A DNA stretch of 64,000 nucleotides from CBDCZY01 sp965224745 (GCA_965224745.1 CBDCZY010000001.1:62001-126000), one strand, 5' to 3'. Numbered from the stretch's first letter, positions 51,518-59,620 are shown. Translations and numbers: made by a program. The notes: generated from the letters alone by a model not told the origin.

Positions 51518-52553
51518 TACCTTTGATATTATCGAAATTGAAGAAACCCTCTTTCGTGAGTCAACCCATATCGTTCGTACTTTTTCAGATCAAGCGAATG
51601 TGACCTGCCGAAGTACCTCGACGCCTTTACAACGGGCCATCACAGATTTTGGAGCAGACCAGCCATTTGGCCAAGTCAACGCTAAACTCCAAGAACATTA
51701 TGGAATAGAGGTACCGGTGAGTAGTATTAGGTTCATCACAGAGCATCATGGCAAAGCGATATTTGAACAAACAGACCTTGTCAGTGACTGGCCAGATACC
51801 TCAGGTACAAAACACGTCATTGCAGAGACAGATGGAGGCATGGTTCCTGTGGTGACCATTGATCCTGAAGCAAAAGATAAGCGAAAAGAAAAAACACTGG
51901 GCTGGCAAGAACTGCGACTTTGTATTGCCCATGAATGTGGCAGTCGGACGCTGCATTATGGAGGAAACTTTTCTGGGGGTATTGAAGAAACAGGTCGCCA
52001 GTTATTTGATTGCGCGATGAATGTAAACTTTGGCCAACAAACACACGTGCATTCGGTAGGCGATGGCGCATCCTGGATCAAGCGCCAAGTGGATGAACAA
52101 TTTGGCGAAAATGGAACCTATTTAATCGACTTAATGCATCTTTGTGAATACTTGGCAGAAGCGGCACCTAGCTGTACAGGTGACTCGGCATTATGGTTAG
52201 ATGAACAAAAACAACGTTTGAAAATCAATCAGGCCAGCCTTGTTCTTGAAACCCTATTGCCGTTTCTTGAACCATCCGAAACGGATGATGAGAAAGCGCC
52301 GGTTCGTAGGGCTTACCGCTACTTGAGAAATCGTCTGGATCAAGTTGATTATCAAGGTGCGATAGAAAAAGGACTTCCAATCGGTTCAGGTGAAATTGAA
52401 AGCGCTCACCGTTACATTGTTCAAGCTCGGCTTAAGCGTCCTGGAGCTTGGTGGTCACCCAATAATATAGATTATATGTTGGCTTTGCGATTATGTAGAA
52501 TCAATCAACGATGGGAAAATTACTGGCAAGATGTTAGGCAAAAGGCGGCATGA
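51489..52553 (+). CDS. ISKra4-like transposase, catalytic frame
   Basis: A 354-codon frame whose only upstream start is TTG, so it probably needs the preceding frame. Likely catalytic signatures are VIAETDGGMVPVV (Asp), SVGDGASWIKRQ and LIDLMHLCEYL (Asp) and PIGSGEIESAHRYI (Glu). This set is typical of ISKra4/ISAzba1-like transposases. The protein is complete to its C-terminus next to the right end of the element. Confidence 0.82.
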   Translation: MQEKKLWWHSTFDIIEIEETLFRESTHIVRTFSDQANVTCRSTSTPLQRAITDFGADQPFGQVNAKLQEHYGIEVPVSSIRFITEHHGKAIFEQTDLVSDWPDTSGTKHVIAETDGGMVPVVTIDPEAKDKRKEKTLGWQELRLCIAHECGSRTLHYGGNFSGGIEETGRQLFDCAMNVNFGQQTHVHSVGDGASWIKRQVDEQFGENGTYLIDLMHLCEYLAEAAPSCTGDSALWLDEQKQRLKINQASLVLETLLPFLEPSETDDEKAPVRRAYRYLRNRLDQVDYQGAIEKGLPIGSGEIESAHRYIVQARLKRPGAWWSPNNIDYMLALRLCRINQRWENYWQDVRQKAA

Positions 52554-52598
52554 TGAAAATTTAGTCTTGCATCACTTTTAATCGTACCCCCTATTGAT

Positions 52599-52896
52599 TT
52601 CTTTAATCCAGATGGGTGACTGGTGCGGATCGTTTTGATCTGATGCCGAAAACGAGACATAACGGGTGCGATGTTCGTTGATGCAATGGATTTTAGTGAT
52701 AAATCGATGCTGTATATTGATAGGTCGTTAAAAAGAAAAAGACGTTAATTAGGAAAAGAGCTATGAGGAGACGCTGCACCTAGGGTGCAAGGTGCCCAAA
52801 TGAACGGCGCGCCGCCTAGTTGCTAAAAAGGAAACCTCATCTTAACCTTGGCATCTTTAACACCTAGGCTGATACATGGGCAGAATATCGTATCGG
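52599..52896. other. Gene-free stretch of about 300 bp
   Basis: I see no gene here. Coding-like codon runs are short and interrupted, consistent with decayed mobile DNA between the ISKra4-like element and the second RAYT remnant. Confidence 0.45.
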
Positions 52897-53555
52897 CTAT
52901 TGACACCGGTAGGCTAATGGGTGACCCCATTGTTCATTTTCCAAGCGTCGAACAAACTTTTCTGTACCACAGGGCAGACCTTTTTCAACGTTTCGTCGTA
53001 ATACTTCCAGGGTTTGCAGTTCATCTTCCTCAACTAGCCATGAAGACCAGTCAATAATTTGTTGGCGTTGCATCTTCCACGCTAATCTTTGATTCAATAG
53101 CTGATCCTCTTTCAGCCCACAATACGCAGCAGCACTCGACCACGGATAGTCTTCTGCCTTCAACACCATTTTCGCCCTCACCGGGTTGCGCTCAACATAA
53201 CGGATCGCTGCCCACAAATACGTATCGTCCAACGGCGATGAAAAAAATCGTCCTTACCACACATGGCCTTTCCAGCCTTGTGCTCGATTGATTCTTTTGC
53301 GCGTACCGCATATGCAAAGGTTTCAAGACACGCTGCAATCCTTCTTCCTTCTCTGGGACCACGACCAGATGGATATGGTTTGTCATCAGGCAGTAAGCCA
53401 AAATTTAAACTCTGTATCTAACCACAATACTCGTTTAACCACGCCAGATAAACGGTACGATCCTCCTTTGTGAAAAAAACGTCTTCTCGGCGGTTCCCTC
53501 GCTGTGTGATGTGATGTGGTATTCCTGTAAAAACTGCTCGACTCAATCTAGGCAT
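52897..53555 (-). pseudogene. Second REP-associated transposase, broken by several frameshifts
   Basis: The fragments line up in order on the minus strand: MPRLSRAVFTGIPHHITQRG (from 53555), then LAYCLMTNHIHLVVVPEKEE (HUH motif), then SSPLDDTYLWAAIRYVERNPVRAKMV to the end near 52897. They are in three different frames with at least two or three shifts, so the gene is dead. The flank contains GGAAGCGTCCCCTATTT, a different short motif from that at the first RAYT. Confidence 0.85.
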
Positions 53556-53708
53556 GAGAATATTATACCCAAATAAAAGTACGGCATAAAGGGAAGCGTC
53601 CCCTATTTCGCTCTGGTAGCCGTATTGCTTCGCATGGTCGCTTAATGAATTTCTAGGAAACTTCAGTAAATTTACTTTGCCTATTGACAAGGGGCGTTCA
53701 TATAGAGG

Positions 53709-54443
53709 TTAGAGCACATTAGTTTCACGAACATAAAGTTTGTTCATATCGCGCGTACCCGAACCATCTACAGCCTCAAAGTATTGTCGTGCGATTCTCA
53801 ATCCATCCCGTGTGGTTGGACGCGCATAAATAGGAGCCGGATATGTTTCAAGAAAAGCTGACATTCGCTCAGTAAGAGCTCCTAATGCAACACCTTTCGA
53901 CTTCCCTCCTTTTGATCCAATCGCACCGACATAGTAAGCCACTGGAGTATTAAAATTCAACGCAATATGTTTTGTTGTAAAGTGTGTTCCATCAATTTGG
54001 CCATCCAAGAGCATATCCACGCCTTCTTGTGTCAACGGCAGAACTGAGAAAAAACCAGTTATAACACTTACTTTTACAGGGCCATTGTGCTTAACTTTCT
54101 CGACGAGCCAAAACATCTTGTTGTTATGACGGAACCATTTTTTAACAGAGTTAAAACTAGAAAAATTGTCTCCAAAAACACCACCACAAAATATATATGC
54201 TCGCTTCAAATCATTTCGGCCAACGCGCCGGACTGTTGGGTAGTTCTCTTGCCACTTAGGGATGAACGGGATTAAAATCATCGCTACCCCAATTACTCCT
54301 ATACCAAGACCAGAATATGTAAAAAGAGTAGCTATTGTGCCTGGACCAGGCACTCTAGTGAGAGCGGGAATTGCAGCGATAAAGCTTCCTGTTCCCGTCA
54401 GTAATCCACCTCTTTCAAAGTATTGTTTTTTATACATTTGCAA
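53709..54443 (-). CDS. Two-helix membrane protein of unknown function (cassette-like)
   Basis: A 244-residue protein I do not recognise. It has two transmembrane helices (about residues 12-33 and 38-60) with a Gly/Pro-rich turn, then a soluble domain of about 180 residues with no known motif. The 54443 start is TTG, and ATG follows two codons later. The frame is also open upstream through the adjacent attC-like site (VASRLIIDVRALQ precedes it), so the true start is uncertain. Its stop codon is inside CTCTAAC, a box-like sequence. It lies downstream of the Hint gene on the same strand. Confidence 0.6.
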   Translation of the reverse strand: MQMYKKQYFERGGLLTGTGSFIAAIPALTRVPGPGTIATLFTYSGLGIGVIGVAMILIPFIPKWQENYPTVRRVGRNDLKRAYIFCGGVFGDNFSSFNSVKKWFRHNNKMFWLVEKVKHNGPVKVSVITGFFSVLPLTQEGVDMLLDGQIDGTHFTTKHIALNFNTPVAYYVGAIGSKGGKSKGVALGALTERMSAFLETYPAPIYARPTTRDGLRIARQYFEAVDGSGTRDMNKLYVRETNVL

Positions 54444-54500
54444 TGCTCTAACGTCAATAATCAGTCGACTCGCAACGCGTAGCGGTGTTTGCGCGATAAT

Positions 54501-54577
54501 GCCTAAGAAATGCGCAATAAGCCGCGGAGTGTTGCAGGTCGGCTGAATGCACTTGTTTAGCGCAATAATTGTTAGGT
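54501..54577 (-). other. attC-like integron recombination site
   Basis: On the minus strand the 77-base site begins ACCTAAC (fits RYYYAAC) and ends CTTAGGC (one base from GTTRRRY). In between, GCGCA/TGCGC and AGCCG/CGGCT pair as inner arms around an unpaired centre, which is the layout of an attC hairpin. The TAA of ACCTAAC is the stop codon of the Hint gene, as is common in integron cassettes. No integrase gene is in the window. Confidence 0.55.
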
Positions 54578-55222
54578 AGCCTGTTTGCTTGTACTACTAC
54601 TCGAGGGGGAGAAACTTCTCGCAAACCCATTACCTATATTGATATACAACGAACGCAGCCTGCGAAAATACGTGAAATTATGGGCTACGGCACCATTCAC
54701 GATAAAGTTATTATCTCCAGATGTTACCAGATTGTAGGTTTCACTGTACTCTTGAGTTGCGGTTGCTGACACTATCTCCTGGTTTACGATACTATTATCG
54801 CTATCGGAATATACGACGCTGTCACCCACAATGAGATTTTCGGTTTTAATCCATCCTCTTTGAGTTAAGAAGGAATGGGCAATGGTTGTTTTCACAATTT
54901 CTTTGCTCAGCGAAAATTTTAGCTCCCACACTTGCGAAAGATTTCTATGTCTCTTAATTCTTAACACCTCTCGTTCAATAATTGCATTTTCGTCCAAAGA
55001 GTAGGAGAGTATGGCGTCATTCCTTTCAAATTCTTGGATTCTTTTCCACCCAGTTGGTGTTAGAACCTTAGTATCACCAGTAAAACACGAACCGCCACCG
55101 CCACCACCGCCGTTATTTTGTTGATTCTGATATTTTTGATTTAAATCCGCATACGCCCCACCAGGGTCTTTACCCATGTTGAGTCGCTGTTCCGCTAGTT
55201 CTCTGTTTGGATCTTTGCTCAT
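54572..55222 (-). CDS. Small Hint-domain (intein-like autoprocessing) protein with Gly-rich leader
   Basis: 216 residues from ATG 55222, with AGAGGA nine bases upstream. A TTG seven codons earlier is a weaker start. Residues 1-37 are polar, followed by seven Gly (38-44). The Hint domain begins at Cys46 (SCFTGDTKVLTPTGWKRIQ), has the block-B His in TTIAHSFLT (His116), and ends at His181-Asn182 (NFIVNGAVAHN). A basic then Ser-rich 34-residue tail follows. The residue after Asn is Phe, so cleavage rather than splicing is expected, as in bacterial intein-like domains. The function is unknown. It is followed by an attC-like site. Confidence 0.85.
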   Translation of the reverse strand: MSKDPNRELAEQRLNMGKDPGGAYADLNQKYQNQQNNGGGGGGGSCFTGDTKVLTPTGWKRIQEFERNDAILSYSLDENAIIEREVLRIKRHRNLSQVWELKFSLSKEIVKTTIAHSFLTQRGWIKTENLIVGDSVVYSDSDNSIVNQEIVSATATQEYSETYNLVTSGDNNFIVNGAVAHNFTYFRRLRSLYINIGNGFARSFSPSSSSTSKQAT

Positions 55223-55262
55223 AATTCTATCCTCTTCGTTCAATTAACCATACAGTTTTCGC

Positions 55263-55500
55263 GCGGTTAAACAAAAACACACCCGGTGGGACCGCGCGCC
55301 CCAGGGCTAATTTGTTCTATCGAGCAAAGCCTTAAATTCAGGAGCATAGACCTATCATCTGAATGAATTAACAATGTCATATAAAATATCTTTTATTTTC
55401 AATATGATATAAAATTTCCGTGAATGATATTAAAAATAAATCAATAACTTACCGGCTAGAACAAATTAGCCCTGCCGCGCGCCCACGTTTTTGCGCTAAC
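55263..55500. repeat. Imperfect inverted repeat around an AT-rich spacer, upstream of the Hint gene
   Basis: Arm 55263-55319 and arm 55457-55500 share an exact 18-base core (CAGGGCTAATTTGTTCTA at 55302-55319, inverted at 55457-55474). Weaker GC-rich similarity (CGCGCG, CCCAC, then TTTTTG) continues on the side away from the spacer. The 137-base spacer is very AT-rich. It may carry the Hint promoter or be a small non-autonomous mobile repeat. Confidence 0.75.
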
Positions 55501-55717
55501 AAATTATTATCTTGATCTGCATATCTTACACGCTAGACCGCCGAATCTCGAAATAAAAACGACTTAAGCCTTTTGTTTCCAAACGGGATAACATACATTT
55601 TATGCATGATAACTTTTTAAAAATAATACTACACGCTGAATCTTCCTAATCATTTAAACCAATCATTCGATCACTTTTTACTTGTAAAAACAGATAAGGT
55701 GAGTTCTACGCTCCAAT

Positions 55718-55828
55718 TCAACCCATTCCTTTTTTACCAAATACGTCATTAAATACTTCAATGCCATTGTCTCCCCAGTTTTTATCGTAAACACTTTCGT
55801 CTACATAACGATGAAATGACGAATGCGG
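55718..55828 (-). pseudogene. Possible C-terminal remnant of a lost cassette gene
   Basis: A 36-codon open frame with protein-like composition (FHRYVDESVYDKNWGDNG, then EVFNDVFGKKGMG, stop) has no start codon because a stop lies immediately before it. It lies upstream of the Hint gene in the same orientation. It is too short to identify and may be chance. Confidence 0.3.
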
Positions 55829-55859
55829 TCAATCTATGGTCAATCTATTAAATGGTTTA

Positions 55860-55933
55860 AAGAATCAATAGGGTCAGACTCAAGAATCAATAGGGTCAAG
55901 AATCAATAGGGTCAAGAATCAATAGGGTCAGAC
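55860..55933 (+). repeat. Four tandem copies of AAGAATCAATAGGGTC
   Basis: Units start at 55860, 55882, 55898 and 55914. The first and last continue into AGACTC or AGACCCC. The same motif lies in inverted orientation at 57463-57478 on the other side of the IS4-family element and at both RAYT boundaries. Confidence 0.92.
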
Positions 55934-55936
55934 CCC

Positions 55937-57455
55937 AATACTGCTTACTTAAGAAAATTCCCTTATGAATTAATAGCTTCACAAGCTTGTTCTCGGGTTG
56001 ATGTCAGTAAAGGATAAGGCTTAGGTCGACGTTTTACTGCCCGAGGTTGTGCTTTCCTTTTTTGCAAACCAATAGAAGCGGTTGCATTCAATAAACCATC
56101 AATAGCATATTTCAAAACCTTTCCGGAAAGGACTATCAGCTGTAATAGCCCTGCATTAAAAATCTTAACGGTTGTCATAAAGCTTATCTGTCTGGGAATT
56201 TGACTCTTAATCTTGGCCGTCCTGGCTATACTGGCTCGAATAAGATTGTACGCCAATAAATAAACGGCGATTTCTTTTTGAACCATCTCTGGAGATTTGC
56301 AGCGCAGCATGTCCATTTTCATATTCGTTTTAATGCTGCGAAAATCGAGTTCAATTAACCAGCGCTGAGTGTAGAGTTTTGCCAGCTCTTTTTTGTGATA
56401 TTTTTTAACATCCAGTAAAGTTGATACGTAGACTACACCGCCTACGGAGAACTCTCGAATCACTATTTCATCCGGTAAAGTATCATAATCATTTTGGTTG
56501 ATCCAATCGGGTTTTCGCTTGGGCTTTTTCCATTCAATAAGATGATCCTTTGTCCCCCGCTTTTTGCCTCGGCGAAAGTCCGGTTTACGCTGGGCATGGT
56601 TTTGAACCAACATATGCGAGCCTTGTTGTATCAACCGTGCGATAATAGCCCAAGTGCAGTAATACCGGTCGGCCAGCAATAGATCATTTTGGGTGATCGT
56701 ACCGATCATCCGACCGAATAATGAGGTTTCACCACTTCCTTTTCCTTGGTAAGGCCCCATGGAATAGGAAACAACCGAGCCGACACTTAACGAAATGAGC
56801 CCAACAATACGGGTAATAGGAAACCCCAAGCCAGGCTTTTGATTGGATTGTTGAGGAAAGTCGGCCTGATTTTCTGGCGTATCGGGCATCAGTACCGTGG
56901 TTCCGTCTGTCAGCAGCGTGTTATGTCCTTTCCACAACCAAGATTTATGTGCTTGCTGGTGCAATGTTTGTCCTGAGGTTTCAACAGCCTGCTTGAGTGG
57001 ATTGAGAGGTAAGCGTTTTCTGGCGTTGCAATAGACCCCCGTTATTATAGAGTTAGCTGAGCGGCCTTGGTATAACCGTTCTGCAAGCACATGGCTGACG
57101 GCTTGCCTGCAGGAACCATCAGTACTGAGCACCTGAAAAATAAACGTTTTGAGTGTGACTAGCGGCGTAAAAATACGTTCTCGACTACTCGCTGAGTGCT
57201 CTATGATTTGTTCCAAAGCAGCGGTGGTTAAAATATCTGCATAAGGTAGGTGGGAAAATTGAAAAATAGAGTTTTTGAAATTGCGGATTTGTTGTAATAC
57301 GATTTTTTTTGTAATATTAGTCAAGGTTAAGCTCTTTTTCAGATTAATTTTATAGGTAATTCAATTATATCTGATTAGAACGAAGAGCTTAACCTTCATA
57401 ATGTAACACAACTCATTGAATACTATATATAACAGCCTCTTAAGTAAGCAGTATT
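55937..57455 (-). mobile_element. IS4-family insertion sequence
   Basis: The 1519-bp element has exact 18-base inverted ends AATACTGCTTACTTAAGA (55937-55954 and 57438-57455). The inverted similarity goes on outward through AATAGGGTCAGAC and AAGAAYCAATA to about 40 bases, so the flanking repeat motif may be part of the element. No clean target duplication is visible. Confidence 0.85.
55963..57324 (-). CDS. IS4-family DDE transposase
   Basis: A 453-residue protein with the IS4-type pattern: LLTDGTTVLMPDTPENQ (first Asp), NDLLLADRYYCTWAII (second Asp) and YTQRWLIELDFRSIKTNMKMDMLRCK (catalytic Glu in a YREK-like motif). It is intact, with no internal stop, and may be active. Confidence 0.92.
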   Translation of the reverse strand: MTNITKKIVLQQIRNFKNSIFQFSHLPYADILTTAALEQIIEHSASSRERIFTPLVTLKTFIFQVLSTDGSCRQAVSHVLAERLYQGRSANSIITGVYCNARKRLPLNPLKQAVETSGQTLHQQAHKSWLWKGHNTLLTDGTTVLMPDTPENQADFPQQSNQKPGLGFPITRIVGLISLSVGSVVSYSMGPYQGKGSGETSLFGRMIGTITQNDLLLADRYYCTWAIIARLIQQGSHMLVQNHAQRKPDFRRGKKRGTKDHLIEWKKPKRKPDWINQNDYDTLPDEIVIREFSVGGVVYVSTLLDVKKYHKKELAKLYTQRWLIELDFRSIKTNMKMDMLRCKSPEMVQKEIAVYLLAYNLIRASIARTAKIKSQIPRQISFMTTVKIFNAGLLQLIVLSGKVLKYAIDGLLNATASIGLQKRKAQPRAVKRRPKPYPLLTSTREQACEAINS

Positions 57456-57486
57456 AGAGTCTGACCCTATTGGTTCTTATTGGTTC

Positions 57487-57526
57487 TAAAATGAGCCTGA
57501 AATAGCATTTCTGTTCATAATCTACT
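57487..57526 (+). repeat. 40-bp direct repeat, right copy
   Basis: Identical to 47765-47804 and in the same orientation. The two copies frame the 9.7-kb accessory island. The sequence is also part of the end of the DDE insertion element (51037-51122, inverted). Confidence 0.93.
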
Positions 57527-57789
57527 TGACAGAAATCAACCTATTTAAATTCAATTGGTTACGTAAAAACAAACGAATAGAATCAATAAAACTTCAATGA
57601 GTTACAGTTAGAACAGTTTCGCCTTGGGCAACGGCCCGGATCGTAATAATGGTCAACCATTTTTCACGGTTGCCCTAATTGTCCTAATAGCAACATTTTT
57701 GCAAAGTAGTTAACAAAAAACGCGGAAATCTAAAATCATTTGCACAATTGTCTAGACTTTTTTTATCAAGTCAAACAAGGATTAGCTAA

Positions 57790-59196
57790 ATGAGAATAAG
57801 ATTTTTTGCCGTGTTGGTTGGCGTACTATTAATAAATGAAACTGTTTCCGCAGGAATGGATGCACCGAAATTTAAGAATATGCGGTTTAACGAAAACTGG
57901 TCTAACTACCATGCAGTTCAAAGCGATGGATTAAAAGGTTTTTACCAATCATTAAAACATCTCAATTTGAGCGATAACGGTAAAATCTGGATTAGTTTCG
58001 GTGGACAGTCGAGATTACGCTATGAGTATTTTGATGGCTTTGGATTTGGAGCTTCAGCAAATAACAGTGATCACTACCTATATTCCCGATTTCGGCTTCA
58101 CACAGATCTTCATATTGACGATTGGGCGAGAGTTTATGTCGAAGGGATTTCTAGTCATTCTAGCAACCGCGACCTGCCCGGTGGACAACGTGCCATAGAT
58201 ATTCAGGATGTCGATTTATTGAATGCATTTATCGAATTTAAGGCAAAACTAGATTGCTGCCTTGGTTTAAGACTTAGAGTAGGCCGACAAGAACTGGGAT
58301 TTGGTAGGCAGCGCCTAATCAGTCCGTTAAATTGGCTCAATACACGTAATTCCTGGGATGGAGTCAGGGCAATCGTAAATTGGAACGACTGGGAAGTAAG
58401 TGGTTTTTGGACTAGACCGATAAAAAAGCAAAAATATGAAGTAGATGCGGCAGATAACGATAGGGAATTATTTGGTATTTACAGTAAAGGAAAAGTTAAT
58501 TTTTTACCAGGCAAAATAGAAACTTATTTTCTAGGGACTCCAAGAAAGTCAAGAACTTATAACGGCACTACCGGCAATGAGAACCGCTATACTATTGGCG
58601 GTCGCCAATGGGCCAACATTGGGACATCAGATGTTTACTATGAAGTTGAAGGTGCTTATCAGTTCGGTCGTATTGGTAACGACAGTATTGATGCCTTTAC
58701 AACAACGGCTGTTTTAGGAATTAAACCCGCAGAATGGCCAATGGATTTAGATATGTGGCTCGGTTTTGATTATGGCAGTGGCGATGAAAATGCAGGTGGC
58801 AATGTCAACACATTCGATCCGCTTTTTGCTACCGGCTTTGGCCATTATGGGCATGCGCTAACATTAAATCGGTTTAATACTATTGATGCTAGGCTTGGGA
58901 TGAAATTTAATCCAGGATTAGGTTTAAAAGCAAAAGTGGAATGGCATAATTTTTGGCGTGCACAAAAAAATGATGCTGTATACAATATTCCTGGTGGTGT
59001 CATTGTTCCAGGTAACGCCAGTGATGATAGATATATTGGATCAGAAATCGATTTGGTGGTTAAAAAACCAGTGGGCCGCCACCATATGTTGATGGTGGGT
59101 TATAGCCATATCTTTGCTGGAAGCCTTATCAATAGTGGAATACCCAGTGCAGAAGACATCGATTACGCTTATGCATTATGGCAGTTTACATTCTAG
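57790..59196 (+). CDS. AlgE-like (alginate-export family) outer-membrane porin
   Basis: A 468-residue protein with the signal peptide MRIRFFAVLVGVLLINETVSA and a beta-barrel. The conserved pieces SFGGQSRLRYEYFDGFGFGA, RLRVGRQELGFGRQRLISPLNW and WDGVRAI are found in the alginate_exp family, and the protein ends in FTF. AAGGA lies eight bases before the ATG. Members may export polymers or act as general porins. It stands outside the main exopolysaccharide operon, just beyond the accessory island. Confidence 0.85.
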   Translation: MRIRFFAVLVGVLLINETVSAGMDAPKFKNMRFNENWSNYHAVQSDGLKGFYQSLKHLNLSDNGKIWISFGGQSRLRYEYFDGFGFGASANNSDHYLYSRFRLHTDLHIDDWARVYVEGISSHSSNRDLPGGQRAIDIQDVDLLNAFIEFKAKLDCCLGLRLRVGRQELGFGRQRLISPLNWLNTRNSWDGVRAIVNWNDWEVSGFWTRPIKKQKYEVDAADNDRELFGIYSKGKVNFLPGKIETYFLGTPRKSRTYNGTTGNENRYTIGGRQWANIGTSDVYYEVEGAYQFGRIGNDSIDAFTTTAVLGIKPAEWPMDLDMWLGFDYGSGDENAGGNVNTFDPLFATGFGHYGHALTLNRFNTIDARLGMKFNPGLGLKAKVEWHNFWRAQKNDAVYNIPGGVIVPGNASDDRYIGSEIDLVVKKPVGRHHMLMVGYSHIFAGSLINSGIPSAEDIDYAYALWQFTF

Positions 59197-59318
59197 CAAT
59201 CGAATTTGTATTTTTTGATATCAAAATGATCAATTAAAGAGCACGATGTAACTGCTATGTTAAAAGATAGGATGACGGTACCCACCGCATCTGATTAATT
59301 GACATATAGAGCTTTAGT

Positions 59319-59444
59319 ATGAGAAAAAACGTTATCGTTTTAATTATTACTCTAATATTGATTGTTGCCTCCATGCTCCCCTATAAATTGCATATTGAGA
59401 AGAAGGAAATAGAGAGAAAACCTTCAAGCTCTGTCACTAAATAA
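59319..59444 (+). CDS. Tiny single-helix membrane protein
   Basis: 41 codons encoding MRKNVIVLIITLILIVASML followed by a charged tail ending SSSVTK. One transmembrane helix is flanked by Lys, so it would be inserted with N-in or as a signal anchor. A perfect hairpin follows directly. It is plausible but unproven as an expressed gene. Confidence 0.45.
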   Translation: MRKNVIVLIITLILIVASMLPYKLHIEKKEIERKPSSSVTK

Positions 59445-59445
59445 A

Positions 59446-59474
59446 AACGCATCACCATGAAGTGGTGATGCGTT
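59446..59474 (-). terminator. Strong 11-bp hairpin, T-run on the minus strand
   Basis: AACGCATCACC pairs with GGTGATGCGTT around a 7-base loop. The minus strand ends in TTTTTA after the stem, so it would stop leftward transcription (from 59621) and could also stop the tiny ORF on the plus strand. Confidence 0.7.
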
Positions 59475-59620
59475 AATCAATGAATTTAGACTAAATAAAA
59501 TACAAAGATTGAAATTTTTTATTAAAGTTAAACCTATCATAATCGAAACAGCTAGGTTGTTGACATACCTAACTGCCTTGTAAACTTAAGAGTGATTATG
59601 TTGCATAATTGAAACGGCAA

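Larger units (their letters stand above)
51165..52589 (+). mobile_element. ISKra4-like insertion sequence with 9-bp target duplication
   Basis: The ends share GATTAAAAGTGATGCAA in inverted orientation (left 51171-51187, right 52567-52583). The element is flanked by CCTATTGAT at 51156-51164 and 52590-52598. The target was a copy of the AATAGGGTC motif family (reverse complement GACCCTATTGAT). Length is about 1.43 kb with one transposase in two frames. Confidence 0.85.

Noticed and set aside
55222..55243. TTG start of the Hint gene, seven codons upstream
   Set aside because: The ATG at 55222 has a good AGAGGA at the right distance. The TTG has none, and its codons overlap that ribosome-binding site.
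55256..55275. A second attC box (GTTTAAC) just upstream of the Hint gene
   Set aside because: The consensus box is present, but the only candidate partner lies about 30 bases away, which is too short for an attC hairpin.
55860..55933. CRISPR array
   Set aside because: The four repeats are directly adjacent without unique spacers, so they are a tandem repeat. No cas genes are nearby.
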